The notes beneath the pieces were generated by a model, which was not told where the DNA came from, did no database searches, and saw only the letters and a list, made by a program, of their open reading frames with translations. From Cyanobium sp. NS01 (GTDB taxonomy: Bacteria; Cyanobacteriota; Cyanobacteriia; PCC-6307; Cyanobiaceae), in NCBI RefSeq assembly GCF_014280235.1, contig NZ_CP047940.1, forward strand, positions 248,001 to 312,000: 64,000 bases of DNA, read 5' to 3'. Position 1 is the stretch's first letter. Each line of letters opens with the position of its first letter. Below are positions 49,531 to 57,451 of the stretch, in pieces. Made by a program: the position numbers and the translations under genes.

Positions 49531-51555
49531 ATGGTCGCCACCCCCACCACCTCCACCGCCTCCGCCAGCCAGCTGGAAACGCTCTGCATCAACAGCATCC
49601 GCTTCCTGGCTGTCGACGCCATCAACAAGTCGAACTCCGGTCACCCCGGCCTGCCCATGGGCTGCGCTCCCATGGCCTATGCCCTGTGGGACCAGACCCT
49701 CAAGCACAACCCCAAGAACCCCAAGTGGTTCAACCGCGACCGCTTCGTGCTCTCCGCCGGCCACGGCTGCATGCTGCTCTATGCGCTGCTGCACCTCACC
49801 GGCTACGACTCGGTGGGCCTGGACGACCTCAAGCAGTTTCGCCAGTGGGGTTCCAAGACCCCGGGCCACCCGGAAACCTTCGAGACCGCCGGCGTCGAGG
49901 TGACCACCGGCCCCCTCGGCCAGGGGATCGCCAACGCCGTGGGCCTGGCCATGGCCGAGGCCCATCTCGCGGCCAAGTTCAATCGCCCCGGCTGCGACCT
50001 GATCGATCACCACACCTACGTGATCATGGGCGACGGCTGCCACCAGGAGGGCGTGAGCAGTGAAGCCGCCTCCCTGGCCGGCCACCTGGGCCTGGGCAAG
50101 CTGATCGCCCTCTACGACGACAACCACATCACCATCGACGGCAACACCCAGGTGTCGTTCACGGAGGATGTGCTCAAGCGCTACGAGGCCTACGGCTGGC
50201 ACACCATCCACGTGGCTGACGGCAACACGGACGTGGCCGGCATTGCCCGGGCCATCGCCGAGGCCAAGGCCGTCACCGACAAGCCCTCGCTGATCAAGGT
50301 GACCACCACGATCGGCTACGGCTCCCCCAACAAGGCCAACACCGCCGGGGTGCACGGCGCCGCCCTGGGCGCCGATGAGGCCGAGCTCACCCGCAATAAT
50401 CTGGGCTGGACCTACGGCGCCTTTGAGGTGCCCCAGGAGTCCTACGACCACTGGCGCCAGGCGATCAGCCGCGGTGCCGCCGCCGAGTCCGCCTGGAACG
50501 AAACCCTGGCCACCTACCGCAGCACCTACCCCGCCGAGGCCGCCCAGTTCGAGCGCCAGCTGCGGGGCGAGCTGCCCCAGGGCTGGGATGCCGCCCTGCC
50601 CAGCTACACCCCGGAGGACAAGGGCCTGGCCACCCGGATGCACTCCTTCAACTGCCTCAATGCCATCGGCCCCAACCTGCCCGAGCTGATCGGCGGCTCG
50701 GCCGACCTCACCCACTCCAACCTCACGGACATCAAGGGTGAGGCCAGCTTCCAGAAGGGCGGCGAAGCCAACCGCTACCTCCACTTCGGTGTGCGCGAGC
50801 ACGCCATGGCCTCGATCCTCAACGGCCTCGCCTACCACGGCAGTGGCCTGATCCCCTACGGCGGCACCTTTGCGGTGTTCGCCGGCTATGCCCTCGGCGC
50901 CATCCGCCTCTCGGCCCTGAGCGAGCTGGGTGTGATCTACGTGCTCACCCACGACTCGATCGGTCTCGGCGAAGACGGCCCCACCCACCAGCCGATCGAA
51001 ACCCTCGCCACCCTGCGCTCCCTGCCCAACCTGCTGGTGATCCGCCCCGGCGACGGCAACGAGACCAGCGGTGCCTACCAGGTGGCGATCGCCAACCGCA
51101 AGCGCCCCACCGCCCTGATCCTCAGCCGCCAGGGCATGGCCAACCAGCCCGGCTCCACCGCGGCTGCCGTGGCCAAGGGTGGCTACATCCTCGAGGACAG
51201 CGACGGCACCCCGGACCTGATCCTGATCGGCACCGGCACCGAGCTCGACCTCTGCGTCAAGGCGGCGGCCCAGCTGCGGGCCGATGGCCAGAGCGTGCGG
51301 GTGGTGTCGATGCCCTGCGTGGAGCTGTTCGAGGAGCAGGATGCCGCCTACCGCGAAGGCGTGCTGCCGGCGGCGGTGCGCAAGCGCCTGGTGGTGGAGG
51401 CCTCCAGCTCCTTCGGCTGGCACAAGTACACCGGCTTCGAGGGCGGCAGCGTGTCGATCGACCGCTTCGGCGCCTCGGCCCCGGGTCCGGTGTGCATGGA
51501 GCAGTTCGGCTTCACGGTGGACAACGTGGTGGCCAAGGCCAAGGCCCTCGGCTGA
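49531..51555 (+). CDS. tkt: transketolase
   Basis: 674 residues. A thiamine-diphosphate enzyme of the Calvin and pentose-phosphate cycles. [18 protein letters not shown] at the N-terminus, cofactor motif [20 protein letters not shown] running to [10 protein letters not shown], pyrimidine-domain Glu near [15 protein letters not shown], and [20 protein letters not shown] at 49531, 75 bases after fabF. Confidence 0.96.
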   Translation: MVATPTTSTASASQLETLCINSIRFLAVDAINKSNSGHPGLPMGCAPMAYALWDQTLKHNPKNPKWFNRDRFVLSAGHGCMLLYALLHLTGYDSVGLDDLKQFRQWGSKTPGHPETFETAGVEVTTGPLGQGIANAVGLAMAEAHLAAKFNRPGCDLIDHHTYVIMGDGCHQEGVSSEAASLAGHLGLGKLIALYDDNHITIDGNTQVSFTEDVLKRYEAYGWHTIHVADGNTDVAGIARAIAEAKAVTDKPSLIKVTTTIGYGSPNKANTAGVHGAALGADEAELTRNNLGWTYGAFEVPQESYDHWRQAISRGAAAESAWNETLATYRSTYPAEAAQFERQLRGELPQGWDAALPSYTPEDKGLATRMHSFNCLNAIGPNLPELIGGSADLTHSNLTDIKGEASFQKGGEANRYLHFGVREHAMASILNGLAYHGSGLIPYGGTFAVFAGYALGAIRLSALSELGVIYVLTHDSIGLGEDGPTHQPIETLATLRSLPNLLVIRPGDGNETSGAYQVAIANRKRPTALILSRQGMANQPGSTAAAVAKGGYILEDSDGTPDLILIGTGTELDLCVKAAAQLRADGQSVRVVSMPCVELFEEQDAAYREGVLPAAVRKRLVVEASSSFGWHKYTGFEGGSVSIDRFGASAPGPVCMEQFGFTVDNVVAKAKALG

Positions 51556-51591
51556 AGCCAGCAGACTGGGGGCCTCAAGCCCCAGTCCCAC

Positions 51592-52860
51592 GTGGCACCC
51601 TCCCTGCCCTGGTTTCCCCCTCGTGACCGGCCTCTGGCCCCGCTGGCGATGTGCCTCGCCATCGGGGCCTTGGCGATGGCGGGTCTGCCTCGCTGCGTCG
51701 CCCAGCCGGGCGATGGCCAGGCCGGCGGCGCAGCGGCGCTGCTGAGCCCGGATCCGGCCCGGCTTCCCGTGGAGGCTGTGGCGCTGGAGCCTGTGGTGGA
51801 GGGGTTGAACCGCCCCTGGGGTGTGGCCTGGCTTCCCAATGGCGACCTGCTGATCACCGAGCGCCCCGGCCGGCTCCGGGTCGTGCGCGCCGGTGTGCTG
51901 GATCCAGAGCCGGTCCCAGGCGTGGCGCCCGTGGCCGATGTGGCCGCCAACCAGCTGTTCGCCTCCAGCCAGGGGGGCCTGCTCGACATCGCCCTGCACC
52001 CCCGCTTTGCGCAGAACCGCTGGGTGTATTTCAGCTACGCCCATGGCAGCCGGGAGGCCAACGGCACCCGTGTGGCCCGGGCCCGCTTCGATGGCCGGGC
52101 CCTGAGCGATTGGCAGGTGATCTTCACGGTGAACCGTGACAAGAGCGGCGGCCAGCACTTCGGCTCGCGGCTGCTGTGGCTGCCGGATGACACGCTGCTG
52201 GTGTCGATCGGCGATGGCGGCAACCCGCCCGTGAGCCTCGATGGCGCCTGGATCCGGCTCCAGGCCCAGAACCCGGCCAGCCACCTGGGCAAGCTGATCC
52301 GCATCCAGGACGACGGCTCCATCCCCCCCGACAACCCCTTCGTGGGCCAGGCGGGGACTGACCCAGCGGTGTGGAGCCTGGGCCACCGCAACATCCAGGG
52401 CCTGGCCTACGACCCGGTGCACCGGCGGGTGTGGGCCACGGAGCACGGCTCCCGGGGCGGCGACGAACTCAACCTGATCAGGCCCGGCGCCAACCACGGC
52501 TGGCCGGTGGTTTCTCACAGCCTCGAATACAGCAGCGGCGACTCCGTGGCGCCTACCAGCAGCGCGCCGGGATTCGTGGACCCAAGCCGGGTGTGGATGG
52601 ACACGATCGCCCCCTCCGGCCTGGCGCTGCTCCCGGGCGAGGCAGTGCCGCCATGGCGCGGCAACCTGTTCGCCGGTGGTCTGGTGGCCGGCGGGGTGCG
52701 GCGCCTGCAGCTCGATGCCGACGGTGCCGTGATCGCCGAATCCGTGATTCCGATCGGCGCCCGGGTGAGGGATGTGCGCCAGGGGCCCGATGGAGCGCTC
52801 TATGTGCTCACCGATGAGGAGCAGGGCCGCCTGCTGCGGGTGCGGCCCACGGGGCTCTGA
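51592..52860 (+). CDS. PQQ-dependent sugar dehydrogenase family protein
   Basis: 422 residues, GTG start. An N-terminal hydrophobic signal-like segment ([20 protein letters not shown] followed by C) suggests export, perhaps as a lipoprotein. The rest is a six-bladed beta-propeller of the soluble glucose/sorbosone dehydrogenase type: [55 protein letters not shown] and [20 protein letters not shown]. Would oxidise a sugar with PQQ; whether this organism makes PQQ is unknown. Confidence 0.85.
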   Translation: MAPSLPWFPPRDRPLAPLAMCLAIGALAMAGLPRCVAQPGDGQAGGAAALLSPDPARLPVEAVALEPVVEGLNRPWGVAWLPNGDLLITERPGRLRVVRAGVLDPEPVPGVAPVADVAANQLFASSQGGLLDIALHPRFAQNRWVYFSYAHGSREANGTRVARARFDGRALSDWQVIFTVNRDKSGGQHFGSRLLWLPDDTLLVSIGDGGNPPVSLDGAWIRLQAQNPASHLGKLIRIQDDGSIPPDNPFVGQAGTDPAVWSLGHRNIQGLAYDPVHRRVWATEHGSRGGDELNLIRPGANHGWPVVSHSLEYSSGDSVAPTSSAPGFVDPSRVWMDTIAPSGLALLPGEAVPPWRGNLFAGGLVAGGVRRLQLDADGAVIAESVIPIGARVRDVRQGPDGALYVLTDEEQGRLLRVRPTGL

Positions 52861-52863
52861 AGC

Positions 52864-53176
52864 TCAGAGCTCGATGCGGCCTCTGAGAATCCCCCACCAC
52901 AGGCACCAGTCGCCGCGCAGGCTGAACAGGGGATAGCGGAAGCTGGCGGGGCGGTTGCGCTCGAAGAGGCCGTTGTCCCGCCCAGGCGAGCAGGTAGCCC
53001 TGAAGCGGGGCTAGCAGCAGCAGCCACCAGCGCTGACTCACCAGGGCCAGCAGCACCAGCACGATGGCGAGGTTGGCGCCGAGGAAGTGCAGGCGCCGGG
53101 AGCTGCGGTTGGCGTGTTCGCCCAGATCAAAGGGGTAGAAGTCGGCAAAGCTGTTGTACTGCCGGTCTGTGCCCAT
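52864..53176 (-). pseudogene. Mpo1-like (DUF962) membrane protein, frameshifted
   Basis: MGTDRQYNSFADFYPFDLGE, then NRSSRRLHFLGANLAIVLVL and LLLLAPLQGYLLAWAG fit the Mpo1-like family. After WAG the sequence GGACAACGG lacks two bases; with CA restored the frame becomes HNGLFERNRPASFRYPLFSL, RGDWCLWWGILRGRIEL and a stop, the complete family C-terminus. Without them the protein is garbled. Either a recent mutation or a sequencing error in a CACA run. Confidence 0.8.
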
Positions 53177-53252
53177 GCCGCCGTCCGCCCGATGCCCTGA
53201 ACCGTTGCCCCATCCTGAACGGCCAGCAGCTGAGCGGCCTGCCCTGCAGCTG

Positions 53253-53723
53253 ATGGATCAGGCCCTGCTCGATCAGCTGAGCGGGCAGGCCTCGGCTTCG
53301 CCGCGTCGCCGCCGCAACCACAACCTGCACCATCTGCCCGACCTGGTGCAGCGGTTTCTGAATGCTCTGCAGCCCGGCACTTACGTGCGCCCGCACAGGC
53401 ACCTGAGGGAGCAACCCGGCAGCGGCTTCGAGTGCTTCCTGGTCCTGCAGGGCGCCATCGGCCTGCTGCTGCTGGATCAGCACGGCCAGGTGACCCAGAC
53501 CCTGCGCCTTGATGCCGGCGGGCCGGTGCAGGGCATCGAGCTGGCTGAAGGTCAGTTCCATACGCTCGTGGCCCTCAGCGCCGATGCGGTGATGTTCGAG
53601 CTCAAGCAGGGCCCGTACCAACCCTCCAGGGACAAGGACTTCCTGCCGCAATTCCCCGCCGAGGGCACTCGTGAGGCCGAGCTGCAGGAGCAGCAGTGGC
53701 GGGCGTTATTCCAGCCCCACTGA
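53253..53723 (+). CDS. WbuC-like cupin metalloprotein
   Basis: 156 residues from MDQALLDQLSGQASASPRRR. NHNLHHLPDLVQRFLNALQP, then GTYVRPHRHLREQPGSGFEC holds the cupin metal His residues; FECFLVLQGAIGLLLLDQHG continues the barrel. WbuC-family proteins are encoded near O-antigen clusters; their reaction is uncertain. An ATG at 53175 would add 26 poorly conserved residues. Confidence 0.75.
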   Translation: MDQALLDQLSGQASASPRRRRNHNLHHLPDLVQRFLNALQPGTYVRPHRHLREQPGSGFECFLVLQGAIGLLLLDQHGQVTQTLRLDAGGPVQGIELAEGQFHTLVALSADAVMFELKQGPYQPSRDKDFLPQFPAEGTREAELQEQQWRALFQPH

Positions 53724-53737
53724 TGGGTGGCGTTCCC

Positions 53738-53998
53738 TCACACGGTTGTCCAGATACCGATTTCGGAGCGGCCCATGATCACGCTGCGGTTTGCCGTCAC
53801 CTCGTCGAGCAAACGCTTGCGCAGTGTCGCCAGGTCAACCTCCTCGGCTGTCACCACATTGAGCCTCACCATGGCTGGCAGCAGGGTTTCAACGATATCG
53901 ACCACTCCCAGCAGCCACTCCCGGGCCTTGGAATCACCCGCCAGGAAGGTGTGCAGGCGCGTCGTTGGAGCTGGAAGATCAGCGCCGGTGAACGCCAT
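53738..53998 (-). pseudogene. SAM-dependent methyltransferase-like, C-terminal fragment
   Basis: DIVETLLPAMVRLNVVTAEE, then VDLATLRKRLLDEVTANRSV and IMGRSEIGIWTTV resemble the tail of class-I methyltransferases (LVESLLPAM...GVATAEEV...PLIGAWA). The N-terminal part and SAM motifs are absent; the fragment begins where IS21 terminal DNA starts at 53999. Confidence 0.6.
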
Positions 53999-54049
53999 GT
54001 CAGGCGACAGCGAAAACTGGTCCAGCGGCGACACGAAAACTGGTCCACC
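53999..54049 (+). repeat. solo IS21-family terminal repeat
   Basis: TGTCAGGCGACAGCGAAAAC followed by a second unit GGCGACACGAAAACTGGTCC. It matches the outer end of the IS21 element at 35.5-38 kb, but no istA or istB follows. Left by an imperfect excision or deletion. Confidence 0.8.
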
Positions 54050-54102
54050 TCAGTAAGGGGAGTTCCGCATCGACTTGCCGTTGTGGATGGATCAAACAGT
54101 GC

Positions 54103-54501
54103 TCATCGCGGCCGGTGCGTAGTGCCCAATCCTGGGGTGATGAACAGTGCCGTTGCTTCGTGCTCCACATCAGCGGTGTGCCAGGTGCCTGGTGGGTTGA
54201 CGGCGTACTGGCCTGGCCCCAGTGTGATGGAGCAGTGACGGCCATCAGGATCTTCCTGATAGAGGATCATTGCACCAGAGGTGCAAAGAACAACTTCGCT
54301 CCCGTGCGGATGCATCTCCCACATGTCCCACGAGGCGTTGAATTGATGCATGCTTACGAGTCGCCCCTCCGCACCGTCTACGCTATGGCGGTTGATGTAT
54401 TCTGAGTACCAATCCATGCCACCGGTGAACAGAAGCTCAACCTCGGCGGTTGCACCAAGACCCAGATGGATTGGATGTGCAGATATGTTGCTTGCTGCCA
54501 C
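54103..54501 (-). CDS. cupin-domain protein
   Basis: 132 residues. MHQFNASWDMWEMHPHGSEV holds the first cupin motif (HPHGSE), and GQYAVNPPGTWHTADV the second (PPGTWH). ILYQEDPDGRHCSITLGPG lies between. A single-domain metal-binding cupin of unknown substrate. Same strand as the cassette genes, but I see no attC beside it. Confidence 0.7.
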   Translation of the reverse strand: MAASNISAHPIHLGLGATAEVELLFTGGMDWYSEYINRHSVDGAEGRLVSMHQFNASWDMWEMHPHGSEVVLCTSGAMILYQEDPDGRHCSITLGPGQYAVNPPGTWHTADVEHEATALFITPGLGTTHRPR

Positions 54502-54547
54502 TGAAAGTCCTCTCAGTTGCGAAAGAAAATAATCTTAGCAGGTTAAA

Positions 54548-54907
54548 TTACGGCTTTCTCCTGGCGGCCTCCAGGGCCATCTGAAGGTACTTCCCCAACT
54601 TCTTACCCGCTATATCGTCAAGATGTCTGAGCTTGAGGTGACGGCGCCGCTTGCCACCGCCTTCCAGGAACCCGTCTTCATCCTTGATGTTGGCGCCCAG
54701 GCTGAACTCCACGGAGACATGTTCCTTGTACGCAAAAACACCACCGAACTGGACGTCAGAAGTGAAAAGAATGCCTCCATACTTGACCTCTTCTGTCATT
54801 GGAATGATGGTTTCCCTGGCAAGGTTTCGCACTGCCTGGAGCACTTGAAACTGCTCTTCTCCGAGCAAGTGAATCTGATCCAGCAGAGCTTGAACTGACT
54901 GGGCCAT
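54548..54907 (-). CDS. DUF1801-domain protein, fourth integron cassette
   Basis: 119 residues from MAQSVQALLDQIHLLGEEQF. IIPMTEEVKYGGILFTSDVQ and VFAYKEHVSVEFSLGA match the DUF1801 / YdhG-like fold; a basic segment GGGKRRRHLKLRHLDDI follows. Its 5' cassette boundary is at 55005, directly after attC A. I find no attC after its stop, so the cassette is truncated. Confidence 0.75.
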   Translation of the reverse strand: MAQSVQALLDQIHLLGEEQFQVLQAVRNLARETIIPMTEEVKYGGILFTSDVQFGGVFAYKEHVSVEFSLGANIKDEDGFLEGGGKRRRHLKLRHLDDIAGKKLGKYLQMALEAARRKP

Positions 54908-55001
54908 GGAGGTGGCGCTCCGCTGAGGAATCGATTGTCTTGGTTCAATCCCGGCCGACTCCACAGATCAGAGGTATAGTCGGTCGGCCAAGGCATGACT
55001 G

Positions 55002-55089
55002 ATAACGCTCACCATCACCTGGCCGCCAATGGCCAGGAAGCTCAACAAAGATCATCAGGGGGCGGCTCAGATGTATTGCATTGTTAGCC
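55002..55089 (-). repeat. attC-like site A (after hicBA)
   Basis: Minus strand: R'' side GGCTAACAATGCAATACATC then TGAGCCGCC; L'-R' side GGCGGCCAGGTGATGGTGAG then CG|TTATCAG. Imperfect palindrome with unpaired bases. R'' (GCTAAC) complements GTTCGCCGA, the 5' start of the hicBA cassette, at 8 of 9 positions. Confidence 0.85.
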
Positions 55090-55104
55090 GATTTCTCGCC
55101 TGCA

Positions 55105-55317
55105 TCACAGATCACCTGGTTTGAGGCCGGTGTGCTTGGCGATTCGCGACAGCATCCTGGGGCCAATCTCCTCGCCATCATGGAAAGCAAAGACATAGTC
55201 CGGATGGTCTGCATGTTCAAGCGTCTTGTGAGATCCTGACTGACGCTTAACTCTCCATCCAATGGACTGAAGGGCTGCTAATACTTTTTGGGCTTTGGCT
55301 GAAGGCCAGTTACTCAT
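55105..55317 (-). CDS. hicA: HicA-family mRNA interferase toxin
   Basis: 70 residues, a YcfA/HicA dsRBD-like fold. QSIGWRVKRQSGSHKTLEHA carries the catalytic His; HDGEEIGPRMLSRIAKHTGL is the C-terminal block. Starts inside the hicB stop region (4-bp overlap). In an integron cassette. Confidence 0.88.
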   Translation of the reverse strand: MSNWPSAKAQKVLAALQSIGWRVKRQSGSHKTLEHADHPDYVFAFHDGEEIGPRMLSRIAKHTGLKPGDL

Positions 55318-55523
55318 GCAGAGAGTGGAAGCGAAAACCGAAAGCTGACTGGCTCGGCCTCGCTATTTTCAAGCCGATCAGCGATAACACGAAGGGCTAG
55401 TACTTCAGCCTTTGATATTGCATCAGCAGAGGAACTCCCGTATGCAAGGACTCCAGGTAGCTCCGGCACCTCGGCCATCCACCGACCGTCTACTTCTTGT
55501 TCGCACTCCAAAGTGAAATTCAT
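55314..55523 (-). CDS. hicB: HicB-family antitoxin
   Basis: 69 residues: MNFTLECEQEVDGRWMAEVP, ELPGVLAYGSSSADAISKAE and ALRVIADRLE, the RNase-H-like HicB fold that binds HicA. No C-terminal DNA-binding domain. Translated first, coupled to hicA. Confidence 0.88.
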   Translation of the reverse strand: MNFTLECEQEVDGRWMAEVPELPGVLAYGSSSADAISKAEVLALRVIADRLENSEAEPVSFRFSLPLSA

Positions 55524-55617
55524 GTTTGGCTCCGACCTAAAACCACTGTAGCAATATCCCAAATGCTAGAGCGCATCCTGTTCCTCTGCTCAGCCCGCCG
55601 CCCTTCACAGAGATTCG

Positions 55618-55706
55618 GCGAACGCTTACCATCACCTGGCCGCAGCGAGCTCGGGCCGGAATCAGAAACGCCACGGATGCGGCTTTGGTGAATGGCATGG
55701 TTAGTT
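55618..55706 (-). repeat. attC-like site B (after mntA-hepT)
   Basis: Minus strand: ACTAACCATGCCATTCACCA, AAGCCGCA, then TGCGGCCAGGTGATGGTAAG, CG|TTCGCC. The R'' contains the hepT stop TAA. R'' complement GTTAGTTTG matches GTTTGTTTG, the 5' start of the mntA-hepT cassette, at 8 of 9. Confidence 0.88.
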
Positions 55707-56054
55707 TGCGTCATGACAGTCATCCAACAACGCGCTGACCTCCGCCTTCAGCACGATCAGGTCTGAGTAGACAAGCCCGAAAACGGCATCGTCATCAACT
55801 GCTCCATAGTCATGAGCAAGCAGGTTTCGAAAATCAACGATCGCATGAGAATTGGATATGGAGCTAAACAGCGTCTCATCAAGGTTTCTGACCCTTCTAA
55901 GGGCCTCACCAATAATGATGAACTCGCGCTCGACAGCAGATCTCATGGCACGCGTGCTTCGGTAGTCCTCCAACGAGACGCCGCTCATGACGTCTTGAAT
56001 CGAATTGCAGGCATCAAGGACATCCTGCAAATAGGCGGATAGATCACGCGCCAT
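55701..56054 (-). CDS. hepT: HepT-like RNase toxin (HEPN)
   Basis: 117 residues from MARDLSAYLQDVLDACNSIQ. The HEPN catalytic motif R-x4-H is RNLLAHDYG near residue 80, with conserved EREFIIIGEALRRV. Overlaps mntA by 11 bases. In the MntA/HepT system the nucleotidyltransferase inactivates the toxin by adding nucleotides to a Tyr, here probably the Tyr of HDYG. Confidence 0.85.
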   Translation of the reverse strand: MARDLSAYLQDVLDACNSIQDVMSGVSLEDYRSTRAMRSAVEREFIIIGEALRRVRNLDETLFSSISNSHAIVDFRNLLAHDYGAVDDDAVFGLVYSDLIVLKAEVSALLDDCHDAN

Positions 56055-56352
56055 AAACCAGCTGCTTTGTACGATCGATCTCGCCTGCAATAACTTTATT
56101 TTTCACCGCTCCTTGCATCACCAAGTCAACGTCAGACTGAAAGATATTCCTGAACGCCTCGCGAGCGTCAAGGTAAGCATGGAAGCGCTTGGTGATTTCC
56201 AGTGGGCCAAACTCAACAAGAAGGTCAATATCGCTTTCTCCAGGCCTAAAGTCCTCTCTCAAAGCTGAGCCAAAGACAAACAGACGCTCAATCCCATATC
56301 GCTTGCAAACTGCGGCGATCTCCTCTAGCTTCTCGTCGATAATTATTGACAT
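56044..56352 (-). CDS. mntA: MntA-like minimal nucleotidyltransferase antitoxin
   Basis: 102 residues. LFVFGSALREDFRPGESDID holds GSx10DxD, the Pol-beta-superfamily active site; VDLVMQGAVKN is the third-Asp region. Cassette-borne with hepT. A poly-C run (9 C) lies upstream at 56392-56400. Confidence 0.87.
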   Translation of the reverse strand: MSIIIDEKLEEIAAVCKRYGIERLFVFGSALREDFRPGESDIDLLVEFGPLEITKRFHAYLDAREAFRNIFQSDVDLVMQGAVKNKVIAGEIDRTKQLVYGA

Positions 56353-56434
56353 GACACACCTCCTAAGCCCACTCTAACCTGAAGCCCAGGCACCCCCCCC
56401 CCAAGAGAACCTGCATCAAGGGCTTTGCAAGGTC

Positions 56435-56525
56435 AAACAAACGCTCGCCATCACCTGGCCGCAAGGAGTGCACGGCGAAGAAGATAGCCATGCGGTGGCG
56501 GCTCAGGTGCATGGTGGTGTTAGAG
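56435..56525 (-). repeat. attC-like site C (after mazEF)
   Basis: Minus strand: CTCTAACACCACCATGCACC, TGAGCCGCC, then TTGCGGCCAGGTGATGGCGA, GCG|TTTG. R'' CTCTAAC overlaps the mazF stop TAA and is exactly complementary to GTTAGAG at the 5' boundary of the mazEF cassette (57187). Confidence 0.9.
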
Positions 56526-56876
56526 AGTGGTAGGAGTGTCAGGTTCAAGAAGCGGTAATACTCTCGCAGTAACCATCTCCATTACATCTAAAGAAATCCG
56601 CTCAATGAACTTCGCTTTTCTCGTTCGCCAGTCTAGGCACTTCAGCTGATCGGACAGGACAACTCCACTCACAGAGTATCCATCAGGCAGCAGAACCTCA
56701 AAAGGGTAACCCTTGATCTTGGATGTAATTGGACAAAATAGTGCCAGCCCTACTTTTCCATTGTAGGCCTTTGGAGATATAACCAGTGCTGGCCGTCTTC
56801 CACGCTGCTCGCTTCCGGCCTGTGGCGTGAACTCCAGCCACACCAAATCGCCACGATCAGGCACGTAGGTAGACAT
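56520..56876 (-). CDS. mazF: MazF/PemK-family endoribonuclease toxin
   Basis: 118 residues. DRGDLVWLEFTPQAGSEQRG, RRPALVISPKAYNGKVGLAL, PITSKIKGYPFEVLL and VLSDQLKCLDWRTRKAKFI are the MazF beta-barrel blocks; R in QRGRRP and T in PITS are the usual catalytic residues. Start overlaps the mazE stop by one base. Confidence 0.92.
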   Translation of the reverse strand: MSTYVPDRGDLVWLEFTPQAGSEQRGRRPALVISPKAYNGKVGLALFCPITSKIKGYPFEVLLPDGYSVSGVVLSDQLKCLDWRTRKAKFIERISLDVMEMVTARVLPLLEPDTPTTL

Positions 56877-57118
56877 CAGAACGCTTCGGAACCTACGGCA
56901 TCCCCCGTATGAACGGAGGCGTGAATGTTCTCTGGAGTGATATCAGCAAGAAGATCAACAAGCCTGAGCCGGCTAGGCAATGAGGGCCTCAAGACCAGCT
57001 CACCATCCTTCGCGGTGAGGCTGACTTCCGTACCAGCCCCCAAGCCGACCTCATCTGCCAAGCCGCGTGGAATCCTCACGCCAAGGCTGTTTCCCCACTT
57101 CTGAACTCTCGTCTGCAT
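56876..57118 (-). CDS. mazE: MazE-like AbrB-fold antitoxin
   Basis: 80 residues from MQTRVQKWGNSLGVRIPRGL. SpoVT/AbrB swapped-hairpin domain, then a flexible tail PENIHASVHTGDAVGSEAF that would wrap MazF. Upstream TATAGTCTTTGTATAG may hold its promoter, within the cassette. Confidence 0.9.
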   Translation of the reverse strand: MQTRVQKWGNSLGVRIPRGLADEVGLGAGTEVSLTAKDGELVLRPSLPSRLRLVDLLADITPENIHASVHTGDAVGSEAF

Positions 57119-57186
57119 GCCCCAGCGGCGGCTATACAAAGACTATACCGCTGGTCGGCTCGGTAGCGAGCGCCCCATCTCTCTAA

Positions 57187-57451
57187 CTTGCCGTTCCACT
57201 GCCAGATGGCTGAGGAAGGCATTCACCTCGTCGCTGGACATCTCCCTTGGGTGGCGCAGGTGGTGAAACCGCAGAAAGCGCCTGAGCCATTGTGCGTAGG
57301 TGTTCACCGTCCGGCGGGCGTAGTGCCGCGCCTGCAGTTCCTTTCGGTAGCGCTGGATCAGTCCTGGCGGGGATGGCTTGGGCTGCATGACGGTTGCTGC
57401 TGCTTCCTCTTCAGCATTTCCACCCCGCAGGCCGCTTTCTACGCTGCCCAT
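57187..57451 (-). pseudogene. intI: integron integrase, N-terminal fragment
   Basis: MQPKPSPPGLIQRYRKELQA, then ARHYARRTVNTYAQWLRRFL, RFHHLRHPREMSSDEVNAFL and SHLAVERQ match the core-binding N-domain of IntI-type tyrosine recombinases ([20 protein letters not shown]...HPAEM...EAFLSWLA). It ends after ERQ at a GTT where the mazEF cassette begins. No catalytic domain is found anywhere in the window. The start is ATG 57388 or 57451; the latter overlaps the first bases of hisC on the other strand. Confidence 0.85.

Noticed and set aside
49510-52518. 1002-codon open frame on the minus strand
   Set aside because: It is antisense to tkt and the sugar dehydrogenase, both well-supported proteins. Long antisense frames are expected at this GC content.
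55002-56525. Possible CRISPR or REP repeats in the toxin-antitoxin spacers
   Set aside because: Only three units, spaced by whole genes, variable in the middle, with palindromic ends and R'' cores matched to cassette starts. attC explains them better.
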